From the NCBI RefSeq assembly GCF_004340945.1, contig NZ_SLYD01000005.1, positions 1 to 64,000 on the forward strand: a stretch of 64,000 nucleotides of DNA, written 5' to 3'. This DNA comes from Sphingomonas sp. PP-F2F-A104-K0414 (GTDB taxonomy: Bacteria > Pseudomonadota > Alphaproteobacteria > Sphingomonadales > Sphingomonadaceae). Under the pieces are notes generated by a model, which worked only from the letters and a program-made list of their open reading frames with translations, was not told where the DNA came from and did no database searches. Position numbers and translations under genes: made by a program. Of this stretch, positions 1-9,042 are shown piece by piece (the first letter of the stretch is position 1; each line of letters begins with the position of its first letter).

Positions 1-90
1 TCTGCTCTTCCGAAAACTGCTTCCGCTTCATCTGTCCGTCCCTTTCCGGGGTCGGACTCTAGCTTCAACTGGAGGAAAAAACGGGGGTCA
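1..90 (-). mobile_element. End of an IS3-family insertion sequence with the start of transposase OrfA
   Basis: Read on the minus strand from base 31, an ATG opens MKRKQFSEEQ, which is the typical beginning of OrfA of IS3-family elements (the small helix-turn-helix subunit of the two-frame transposase). Only ten codons lie inside the window. The sequence at 73-90, read on the minus strand, starts TGACCCCCG and runs into a T-tract. It has the look of a terminal inverted repeat, so the element probably ends near base 90 and extends left out of the window. The other end and any target duplication cannot be seen. The family assignment rests on the N-terminal peptide and the plausible terminus. Confidence 0.7.
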
Positions 91-341
91 CGTCAATCCT
101 GCCACAGGGCCCGTAGGATTGGCTCAAGACCTTCATCATAGGGACAATCATCATATCCCAATTTGTCGCTACTGGCGGCGCTAGCGCCAGCTGCTCGCGC
201 TCGTTCGTATTCCAAAGCGTGGTCTGTCACACCCATCCCTTGCGCAAAAGGCTGGTATTGTAACGACTTATGGCACGTTCTGATCCCGCCTTTTTACTTT
301 TCTTAGGTCAGCCGGTGCGCTTGAACATTTGCCAGTTGATG

Positions 342-704
342 TCACCGCTCAGCCTTATACCCCTCAATTTTCTGTGCTTCGCTCGAAGCAAAATCAAGAA
401 ACCTTCGCATCCGCTCGATAGCTTCACCGGTTAGGGCAACATCCTCACCACTTTCGCTCGAGACAACCTGTCCATCTTTTACCAAGTGTGCTATCCAACG
501 CTGTCCCGCACCTACCGATACGCCAGCGGAGTGGGCCAAGGCAGTCTCTGTCATCGTTTGGTTATCTGCTAAGCTGACAAACAGTTGCAGGAGCATTGTC
601 CATGCATGTTCGTCAAATATCTCCGATGGAAATAACTGGCAGCGCATTTTCCGCACCGCAAGGATCGCCATAGCTGTTTTTAGCCGCCTTTGATCACCTG
701 TCAT
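342..704 (-). CDS. Small winged-helix (MarR-like) DNA-binding protein
   Basis: This 120-residue protein is predicted to be a small transcription regulator. The region from about residue 35 to 100 reads like a winged helix: a leucine-rich helix (MLLQLFVSLA), a helix-turn-helix with AHSAGVSVGAGQRWI, then VKDGQVVSS and a wing-like strand. The C-terminus is charged and helical. The start ATG at 704 follows no strong Shine-Dalgarno sequence. It stands alone between the IS end and a damaged small gene, and its base composition is lower in GC than that of the core genes further right, so it may be an acquired gene. The exact family is uncertain and no target is apparent. Confidence 0.55.
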   Translation of the reverse strand: MTGDQRRLKTAMAILAVRKMRCQLFPSEIFDEHAWTMLLQLFVSLADNQTMTETALAHSAGVSVGAGQRWIAHLVKDGQVVSSESGEDVALTGEAIERMRRFLDFASSEAQKIEGYKAER

Positions 705-845
705 GGCATAAGCTTAATCTAGAAAACGGCACCGGTCGCTAAACCAAATTAGGCGAAATGTTTTCACCACTTCGCATGCTCACAAATGGCGCGAAGATTC
801 GCGATTTACGGTTTACGCGTGCGGTTCATTGCGGTTAGTTCAGCC

Positions 846-1024
846 ATGAACTTGATCGATCAAAATGCGGAAGCGTTACGCGGCGCGGTTGCGTGGGCGC
901 TGCAACTCGCAGACCAGCAGGGTAACACTCTGGTCTGCAACTCGCAGACCAGCAGGGTAACACTCTGGCCGCAGCCCTGCTCGAGGATGTATTGACCATA
1001 GTGTCAGACGGGCTACCGGACTGA
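846..1024 (+). pseudogene. Small gene frameshifted by a 35-bp tandem duplication
   Basis: An ATG at 846 opens MNLIDQNAEALRGAVAWALQ and continues to NTL. A direct 35-bp duplication (901-935, repeated from 936) then throws the reading frame off. If one copy is removed, the frame reads on through AAALLEDVLTIVSDGLPD to the TGA at 1022-1024, giving a coherent 47-residue acidic, helical protein. Because 35 is not a multiple of three, the duplication inactivates the gene as it stands. Loss of one copy by slippage would restore it. The protein family is not recognised. Only a short intact peptide can be made from the present sequence. Confidence 0.55.
901..968. repeat. 35-bp tandem duplication containing an inverted repeat
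   Basis: The unit beginning TGCAACTCGCAGACCAGCAG at 901 is followed by a second copy from 936 that matches through 968. The junction creates the pair GCAGACCA and TGGTCTGC around 909-939, a perfect 8-bp inverted repeat. It lies inside the small gene at 846-1024 and breaks its frame. Confidence 0.9.
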
Positions 1025-1198
1025 CTCCCGTCAAAGGGCTTGACGAATGCCTGCTTCAGGGAGGCAGGCGGCGGAAGCGGAACGGCAAAGATGGAGATGA
1101 AAGCGGTCCGTCCCCTCAACGGAGAGTTAGGCGACAATAGCCGACATGGAACCGCTTAGCGTCTAACGTTGGGCGTCAGGGTATCCACGCAGCAATAA

Positions 1199-1936
1199 TT
1201 ATTCAGAAAAATTATTGACTGTAAGAAACCGTTCTGAAAACTGACCAGCTTGCCGAAATCCGTTAAGATCAACTATTTCGTATTCTCTATTTGTATGATT
1301 GATTAAGTCGCTTTCAACTAGCGATCTGATAGCCCTGTTAACGTGAACAGGTGTAATACCGACGGCGTCCCCAATCTGCTCCTGCGACATGGGCAGGTAA
1401 AACCGCAATCCATCATTCAAGCCGCGCAACCTAGTTCTGGCAGCAAATTCGTTTAAGAAATGAGCTACACGAGTTCGTGCAGAATGCCCACCTATATTTA
1501 ACAACCACTCCCGTAATTGGCGTGACTCTGCAGTAGTTACTAAATCTAAGGCCAACCGAATGTATGGGTGGGAATCCGTTAATGATTCAAACTCGAATTT
1601 TTGCACATACCCGATGCTAGATCTTTCCGCACAAACCACGTTATAGTCCAGATTATTCACGAATCTGTTTTCCGGATTAACTATGTCTCCAGGAATTATT
1701 AACGATACAATTTGTCGGTGACCATCCGATGTCTGCTTTTGACGGAATAAATACCCCGATATTACAAATGCATATTCTGAAAATGGCAAGCCTTCCCTGA
1801 ATACGTAGCTTCCTGACTCGAAGGTTCTTGTTCGAGCTTTCAAACGTCCCAAAGCTTCGTCGTCAGAAACCTGTATCTGCGAATGCGCCGAGAGATTTTT
1901 TGCAATCAAACCGCGAGGGTCAATTTCTGAGATCAA
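1199..1936 (-). CDS. Crp/Fnr-family transcription regulator
   Basis: The 245-residue product has the two-domain layout of the Crp/Fnr family. A cyclic-nucleotide-type beta-barrel sensor covers roughly residues 20-140, with a conserved FREGLPFSEYAFVISGYLF stretch. A C-terminal Crp-type helix-turn-helix lies around residues 185-215, with SQEQIGDAVGITPVHVNRAI as the recognition region. No cysteine cluster like that of oxygen-sensing Fnr is visible, so the effector is unknown. The best start is the TTG at 1936, behind GGGAA. The coding sequence is clearly richer in A+T than the genome core (runs such as ATTATTCAG and TTATTAAC), a sign of transfer. The neighbours are an acquired regulator and gene remnants, so no regulon can be guessed. 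Confidence 0.85.
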   Translation of the reverse strand: MISEIDPRGLIAKNLSAHSQIQVSDDEALGRLKARTRTFESGSYVFREGLPFSEYAFVISGYLFRQKQTSDGHRQIVSLIIPGDIVNPENRFVNNLDYNVVCAERSSIGYVQKFEFESLTDSHPYIRLALDLVTTAESRQLREWLLNIGGHSARTRVAHFLNEFAARTRLRGLNDGLRFYLPMSQEQIGDAVGITPVHVNRAIRSLVESDLINHTNREYEIVDLNGFRQAGQFSERFLTVNNFSE

Positions 1937-2129
1937 AACGCAGTTCCCGTAATATCGGCGGGAGCAATGAGTCTCTCAGTTGCCAAGGGCCGTGCTCGGT
2001 CAGCAATTTATCGTTCATACCATAAGCTGTCAGATAATACTTGATTGAAGTTAATCTTCGCGGCGGCCTTTACGATACGGCGGCAGGTAAGGGTCGCAGT
2101 TCGAAGCAGATGGGGCAAATTTAAAACCG

Positions 2130-2167
2130 GAAAGATGCGCTGAACGAATGGCCGTAATCGGGAGTCA
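2130..2167. repeat. Interspersed repeat, copy 1
   Basis: The segment starts GGAAAGATGCG and contains AACGAATGGCCGTAATCGGG. It matches 4613-4651 almost base for base (one indel and a few substitutions). Both copies lie in non-coding DNA between accessory genes. Confidence 0.7.
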
Positions 2168-2395
2168 TGATTTATGACCGGAGCGTCTGGAATTGGGCGA
2201 AACTGTCCGGCAGCGCGAGACTGCAAAAAGACCCACTATCGGACACTCACGCCCCTCCCCTCGCTTCCCAACTTCGGACGCTGGTTCATCTTTGCGAATG
2301 AACGATTTCGAAGGGCGGCTATCCGCTTGCGAATTCCGTGAAGGGAGAGGAAAGCGGCCATCCGCTTTTGGTGCTTCGATCGAATAAGCTGACGT

Positions 2396-2782
2396 CTAAA
2401 GGGACCCTTGTTCTTCCAATCTAGCCGACGTCTCAGTCTCGCGCCGCATGAATGTCCAATCGATAAGGGCTTCAATAGACGGCCCAAGTGCCAGACCGAT
2501 TTCGCTCAGCGCGTATTCGACCCGGGGAGGAACCTGAGGATAGATCGTCCGGGTGACGATCCCGTCCTTCTCCAGTTCTTTCAGCTGTTGAATCAGCATC
2601 TTCTGATTCACGCCTTCGACACGTCGTTCCAGCTCGGAGAAGCGCAAAGGCGATCGTGCGGCAAACAGTTGGAAGATGATCACCATCTTCCACTTTCCCT
2701 CCAGGACGCGGAGGGCCTCGCTCGTCGCCGCAGCCCAGACAAGCTGCTGCTGTGGGTCCTCGCATTGCCAGTCACGCTGCAT
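2396..2782 (-). CDS. HxlR-family transcription regulator
   Basis: This 128-residue protein is a typical HxlR-type winged-helix regulator. It has an N-terminal Cys (residue 6, near WQCEDP), the helix LEGKWKMVIIFQLF, then RFSELERRVEGVNQKMLIQQ as the recognition helix region, and the wing-proximal motif YPQVPPRVEYALSEIG. Members usually sense redox or electrophiles through the conserved Cys and repress a divergent oxidoreductase gene. Here the divergent gene at 2890 starts like an F420/NADP-type reductase but is truncated, so the regulator has probably lost its main target. A palindrome at 2800-2812 in the shared promoter is the likely operator. Confidence 0.9.
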   Translation of the reverse strand: MQRDWQCEDPQQQLVWAAATSEALRVLEGKWKMVIIFQLFAARSPLRFSELERRVEGVNQKMLIQQLKELEKDGIVTRTIYPQVPPRVEYALSEIGLALGPSIEALIDWTFMRRETETSARLEEQGSL

Positions 2783-2799
2783 AGGTCACTTACCTTTTA

Positions 2800-2812
2800 G
2801 TGGGTAACCCAC
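2800..2812. promoter_or_regulatory. Palindrome, probable HxlR operator
   Basis: GTGGGT-A-ACCCAC is a perfect 6+6 inverted repeat 18 bp upstream of the HxlR start codon and about 80 bp upstream of the divergent remnant. Position between regulator and target, plus symmetry, suggest autoregulation. This is inferred from layout only. Confidence 0.5.
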
Positions 2813-2889
2813 CTTTCGGTAGGTTCTTGTCACTTCTGGTACCTGACCATAATTTCCGGTGCGAAGCAATGATCGCATAGGAACGACAC

Positions 2890-3129
2890 ATGAAGATCGG
2901 CATTCTTGGGACAGGGCGCATCGGCAAGACACTCGTCACCAAGTTGAGCGAGGCAGGCCATGCCTGGCGCGCACCGATGGCGGTTGAAGAGTGGTCGGAC
3001 GCGAAAGGCTACTCTCAGATCATAGCGTTAGATCAGGCGGTGCTCGAAGTGACGACATGGACCGGGCGTTGCCACGTGGATGCCGAGGACGGTCGCGTGG
3101 TCAACTGCTGGTTCACGAAGGGAATGTAG
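2890..3129 (+). pseudogene. Truncated NADP oxidoreductase (F420-dependent type) fused to an unrelated tail
   Basis: The first 24 residues, MKIGILGTGRIGKTLVTKLS plus EAGH, match the start of the Rossmann domain of the NADP oxidoreductase/F420-dependent family (GxGxxG dinucleotide loop). Full-length members are about 200 residues. From residue 25 onward the sequence changes abruptly to a different protein end (EEWSDAKGYSQIIAL to VNCWFTKGM) with no Rossmann features, for 79 residues in total. The simplest reading is a deletion that joined the head of the HxlR-controlled reductase gene to the tail of another gene. The open frame could still produce a short chimera, but reductase activity is not expected. 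Confidence 0.6.
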
Positions 3130-3316
3130 GAGCTTCTCAGCGTTCCCAAAAAACGAACCCTTTTGCAACCGACGTGCTGCTCGGGAAGCATCGGAGTTCT
3201 GCATCGAGGAAGGCCGCAGATTGGGCCGCCTTGAGGCCGATGCGAAATCCGTGAGTTTTGCATCAGATGGGTGCGAAAGTCATAGGAAACGGGTCTGAGC
3301 CATCATAGCCTGCCCT

Positions 3317-3751
3317 ATGAAACATGCCGAACTACGGTCCATCGTTCACAACGTCGCCGATTCCCTCGGTAGCGGCATCGGTCTCATGATCGGCCATTAC
3401 GAGATGGACGTTTATGGAGATGCCGAGCGCTCTCACGAGCGCGCGATCACGGTCGATTTCCTACACGGCGTTATCATCGAAGGTGAACCGTCTACCTCGC
3501 TGGTGGAGTCGGTAGCGCTCTATAAGACTGCATTCGCTGACCTCTGTTCGAAAGCCGGTGGATCAATCGCTAACGTGGTAGAAGCAAAGGCCCGCTTTTG
3601 GTCCGACGCGTTGAACTGCCACTTCACAGTGACGATCACTGACCGCGACGGTCACCGCTCCGCAACAGACTATGCGGGAATACCTGGCCAACGGGTGAAG
3701 ATCCTAGATCCCCTTGGGCGCTTGCGGCCTCGGCCAAGCGCCCAGGCCTGA
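3317..3751 (+). CDS. Hypothetical protein
   Basis: The 144-residue product is soluble and was not recognised. It has a mixed alpha/beta pattern: a helical start, then GSGIGLMIGHYEMDVYG and a strand-rich HERAITVDFLHGVIIEG, and a C-terminal FTVTITDRDGHRSATDY. There is no signal peptide and no membrane segment. The end of the gene runs into a perfect inverted repeat (3747-3777). It sits alone among acquired and decayed genes, so context gives no function. An out-of-frame reading is unlikely because codon bias fits the genome. Confidence 0.5.
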   Translation: MKHAELRSIVHNVADSLGSGIGLMIGHYEMDVYGDAERSHERAITVDFLHGVIIEGEPSTSLVESVALYKTAFADLCSKAGGSIANVVEAKARFWSDALNCHFTVTITDRDGHRSATDYAGIPGQRVKILDPLGRLRPRPSAQA

Positions 3752-3777
3752 TGCAAAACTTTTGAATTTGCATCAGG
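3747..3777. terminator. Perfect 11-bp inverted repeat at a gene end
   Basis: CCTGATGCAAA (3747-3757) and TTTGCATCAGG (3767-3777) are exact reverse complements with a 9-base loop. The hairpin overlaps the stop codon of the gene at 3317-3751. No T-run follows, so it could be a terminator, an mRNA-stability hairpin or a remnant of a mobile element. Confidence 0.45.
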
Positions 3778-3975
3778 ATGGCCGGAATGGAGAGGAAAGC
3801 GGACGGACTGCTTACGAAAAATCGATCGCGATAGCCGAGATGGTACGTCGCATTTTCCGAAATGATTGCGCGATAAACGTCCTGTTGGTCGGCACCGAAT
3901 TACGAAGTTTGGAACGAGACTGGACCTGCTGCCTGAGACCGACGAATTAATGCTAACAAACGGATTGGGACACCG

Positions 3976-4542
3976 ATGGCAGACAAGCAGCATTTCGAAG
4001 CAATCGTTGGCGACATTGGTCGAAAGCTTTGGTCGATCTTCCCCGCGGATGCTGTGGAGATGCGGTTCGAGGCGCAATTTCATGAGTGGATGCAGACGCC
4101 GGGAGTCAGTCAGTGGACCCGTCGAGACGGTGTTCAAGGGCAGTATGCCGGCTTTGGTAGCAGGCCCGAAAAGGTAGAGGAGTCAATCAAGGTCGATCTC
4201 GCGAGAATGAGAACGCTGGACATCTTCCTGCCAAGGCCTTGGAATCACGTCACGGTGACGTTGACCGAAACTGCTAAAATCAACTTCGATTATGCCTATG
4301 TCGACGAGATTGATCAGTGGCCTCGCCTCCATTTAATTGGAATCAGCGCTCTCGAACAAGCAGAAGCTACCCGCGACTACGGCATACCTTCTGCCGATTG
4401 GCAACATGTCGCCAGCGAGGTGCTCAAGATTAGGAGGGCAGAATATGAGGCCGCGCGGGCTCTCGGCGATGCAGTTATACAGCACGCTGTGGAGCAGAAT
4501 ATCAAAAACCTTCAAAGCCGGATCGAAGCTGCTGCAATTTAG
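3976..4542 (+). CDS. Hypothetical protein, possibly of the YezG-like immunity superfamily
   Basis: This is a 188-residue cytoplasmic protein without signal or membrane segments. The N-terminal half (DIGRKLWSIFPADAVEMRFE, then WNHVTVTLTETAKINFDYAY) is faintly reminiscent of DUF600/YezG-like immunity proteins, which start with a helix and a WxxxF-P-like loop followed by antiparallel strands. The resemblance is weak and no toxin gene lies next to it. The C-terminus from about residue 140 is a long charged helix with A/E/R-rich composition. It is preceded and followed by non-coding repeat-bearing DNA. The function is unknown. Confidence 0.5.
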   Translation: MADKQHFEAIVGDIGRKLWSIFPADAVEMRFEAQFHEWMQTPGVSQWTRRDGVQGQYAGFGSRPEKVEESIKVDLARMRTLDIFLPRPWNHVTVTLTETAKINFDYAYVDEIDQWPRLHLIGISALEQAEATRDYGIPSADWQHVASEVLKIRRAEYEAARALGDAVIQHAVEQNIKNLQSRIEAAAI

Positions 4543-4845
4543 CACGCGCCGACGCCGATAGGGCAGTGAGATCACATCGGCGCAGCATTCCAAGTTTTAA
4601 CCCATAGTGACAGGAAAGATCGCGCCTAACGAATGGCCGTTATCGGGAGTCCAGATCACGAGCTTCAACGTCCGCGTTTGGGCGAGCGGCCCCCTGCCCT
4701 ACGGCTGCCGGCCAGACCCATTTGCAGTCATTCACGACGTTTTTTGGGCTTCCGAACTTCTGCCGTTCGTTAATCCCAACTTGGGTCTTCGTTCCGGTCC
4801 GAAGCTCACCTGTCGAAAGGAAGTATTTGCTATTTTACCCCCCTC
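4543..4845. other. Intergenic stretch with one repeat copy
   Basis: No convincing gene was found. The stretch contains the second copy of the interspersed repeat (4613-4651). The open frames here lack ribosome-binding sites and recognisable protein sequence. Confidence 0.6.
4613..4651. repeat. Interspersed repeat, copy 2
   Basis: It starts GGAAAGATCGCG and contains AACGAATGGCCGTTATCGGG, matching 2130-2167 with a one-base indel and few mismatches. It is non-coding and in direct orientation to copy 1. Confidence 0.7.
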
Positions 4846-5760
4846 CTACCCGCCGCCCCAAGGCGCGTTCGCCAATTCGCGGGCAAGATAATCAATGAGA
4901 GCCTGGACCCGAAGTGGTCGCAGCGGGCTTGGCGGCATGACGAGGTGTAGCCCCAACGGGGTCACCGACCATTCCGGCATCGCCACCATCAGTTTGCCGT
5001 CGCGCAGTTCCCGCCAGACCAGGAACTCGGGTTGGATCGCAAGCCCCTGCCCCGCAACAAGCGCCGGATTCAGAAGATCGGCATTGTCGGTCCAGACGCG
5101 CACCGGCGGTTCGATTGCCTCCTCCCCGAACGTCGGATGCGTGAAACGCCACGCTCTGGATGCACCCCCCGTATAGGCCAGCGCACAATGCCGGCTCAGC
5201 TCGGCCGGGTGCGTCGGCATGCCCTGGCGTTCGAGATAGTTGGGCGACGCTACCAGCAGCAACCGGACAGTACAGAGCCGACGCGACAGCAGTGAGGAGT
5301 CGTTCAGGCTTGCGATCCTGAGCGCCAGGTCGAACCCTTCCGACACCAGATCGACCTTGCGGTCACTCAGCGCGAAATCGACGGTGATTTCGGGATAGGC
5401 CTGCAAGAAAGCCGGCAGCACCGCACCGAGATACGCGATGCCGAACGACAAGGGCGCGCTGATCCGCACGCGTCCGCGGGGCACGGTGGATTGTTCGCCA
5501 GCTTCGTCCTCTACGGCCTCGCCCTCGCTCAGGATGCGCGACGCACGCGCCAACGCCGCGCGGCCGGCATCGGTAAGCGCGACGCGCCGCGACGTCCGTG
5601 CAATCAGCGTCAGGCCCAGGCGCGCCTCAAGTCGCGCGATCGCCTTCGAGACGGTGGGATCGGACATGCCCATCTCGCGTGCTGCACGCGAGAAGGAGCC
5701 ATGTTTGGCGACCATGGCGAAAATCGCCCAGGCTTCGAGATCGGGAAGGCGCTTCGTCAT
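4846..5760 (-). CDS. LysR-family transcription regulator
   Basis: The 304-residue product is a LysR-type regulator. The N-terminal winged helix-turn-helix (AKHGSFSRAAREMGMSDPTV, then SKAIARLEARLGLTLIART) is followed by a linker helix and a periplasmic-binding-protein-like effector domain (about residues 90-295). The ATG at 5760 is preferred over the upstream TTG at 5769, because the family's first helix begins right after MTKRLPDLEAW. A perfect 11+11 palindrome lies immediately upstream. The divergent gene at 5860 begins like a pirin, a frequent partner of this type of LysR gene, but is cut off after 23 codons, leaving the regulator without its intact target. Confidence 0.92.
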   Translation of the reverse strand: MTKRLPDLEAWAIFAMVAKHGSFSRAAREMGMSDPTVSKAIARLEARLGLTLIARTSRRVALTDAGRAALARASRILSEGEAVEDEAGEQSTVPRGRVRISAPLSFGIAYLGAVLPAFLQAYPEITVDFALSDRKVDLVSEGFDLALRIASLNDSSLLSRRLCTVRLLLVASPNYLERQGMPTHPAELSRHCALAYTGGASRAWRFTHPTFGEEAIEPPVRVWTDNADLLNPALVAGQGLAIQPEFLVWRELRDGKLMVAMPEWSVTPLGLHLVMPPSPLRPLRVQALIDYLARELANAPWGGG

Positions 5761-5763
5761 TTT

Positions 5764-5791
5764 CGGCAAGATTGCAATGCCAATCTTGCCG
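5764..5791. promoter_or_regulatory. Perfect inverted repeat, probable LysR binding site
   Basis: CGGCAAGATTG and CAATCTTGCCG are separated by six bases (CAATGC). The element lies between the LysR start codon and the divergent pirin stub, and includes the T-N11-A-type symmetry (ATTGCAATGCCAAT) expected for this family. Assignment as operator is by position and symmetry. Confidence 0.6.
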
Positions 5792-5859
5792 TTTCGTCAA
5801 GCCCCATCATGGCGCATCTTTAGGTCATCGGAGCAGCAGCGCTCCCCAGGAGACCGAAC

Positions 5860-5928
5860 ATGATCGACCGTCGCCCCTTCGACAGCCTTGGTGGTGCCAA
5901 CCATGGCTGGCTCGATGCCAAGCATCAC
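5860..5928 (+). pseudogene. N-terminal remnant of a pirin-family gene
   Basis: The start codon at 5860 opens MIDRRPFDSLGGANHGWLDA and KHH, the characteristic beginning of YhaK-like pirins (cupin-fold proteins of about 230 residues, often quercetinase-like or redox-responsive). After residue 23 the match ends abruptly and the frame continues into low-complexity repeats (TTAGATGTTGGATGTTGGATG). The rest of the gene is missing. AGGAGACC upstream provides a good ribosome-binding site, and the LysR palindrome lies before it, so the promoter head is intact while the body is deleted. Confidence 0.65.
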
Positions 5929-6322
5929 TTGATCTTAGATCTTAGATGTTGGATGTTGGATGTTGCAAATGGGCGACGGCATCGAAAAGGTCGCGTCGGC
6001 GCAAATGACGCAGCTACGTATAACGGAATGCCGCTTGCGTCTTGGTTGCGATACCGCGGACGTCATCGATAGGGCCGCATTGATAGGGTAGCGCGGGATG
6101 GCGCCTTTGCAGGCGCGTCAGAGCCCTGAGAAGGCGTGCGCTGCGGCATTATAGCGGTCGCCCATATAACGGTGGGCGTACGCCGTAAGGCAGTATGCTC
6201 GATGGTCATCAGTGATCGACTACTCTCATTAATTGGTTCCGAATAATCGATTGGACAAATGTCCCTCAGATCCTGCATCTTAACAACTAAGACGGTAAGA
6301 CTCATCGAGAGAGGACGCCAAG
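5929..6322. other. Non-coding region between the pirin stub and katG
   Basis: The left part contains short direct repeats of TTAGATC and GATGTTG near 5934-5965, marking the deletion junction. The remainder shows no convincing gene. The last 80 bases before katG must carry its promoter, and GAGAGAGGA just before the start codon is the ribosome-binding site. No clear OxyR-type tetranucleotide pattern could be assigned by eye. Confidence 0.55.
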
Positions 6323-8548
<2,226 letters not shown>

Positions 8549-9042
8549 GGTTTTATGAGGTTCGGATAAGTCGTGCCGACCTGGACAAGGTTCCAGAAAG
8601 CATGGCTTATCCGCCACTCCCCGATGTTATAGTTGCCGCAACTAAGACATGAGCTCTGATCGCTCGATTGCATGTAGCCCCCGTCCTAAACGGCAGGCTT
8701 ACAACCAATATCGTCACGAACACCCGCGCCCGAACTAGCCGGTCATAAATGCTACGGGCGACGCTATGTTCTTGGCGGTGAAGCGTTACCCGCCCCCAGT
8801 CGGAATACCTGTAGGGCACTGGCCCTGATGACAGGGAACCCTGATCGGTACGAGACGCAGCGGCTGAAAACGTGGTCTCGGATTTTAGACGCGGCGGTGG
8901 TCGCCCATCACGCCGACGTCTCAGGATCGGACGACAACGGTCGTCACGCGGCGAGTGCCGGTCACGCTCGACAAATCCGGTCATGGCCTCCAGACCATGC
9001 ATGCACCACTCAGGTGCGCGTAATGTTCGGTCAGGAGCCTTC
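8549..9042. other. Intergenic region of about 490 bp without a recognised gene
   Basis: No gene, RNA or strong hairpin was recognised. The open frames on both strands lack recognisable protein sequence. The last bases (CAGGAGCC) are the ribosome-binding site of the DUF885 gene. Confidence 0.6.

Noticed and set aside
901-968. CRISPR-like repeat
   Set aside because: Only two copies, directly adjacent without spacers, and inside a coding frame. It is a simple tandem duplication.
4607-4891. 94-codon open frame after the unassigned gene at 3976-4542
   Set aside because: It spans the interspersed repeat, has no ribosome-binding site, and runs into the LysR gene end.
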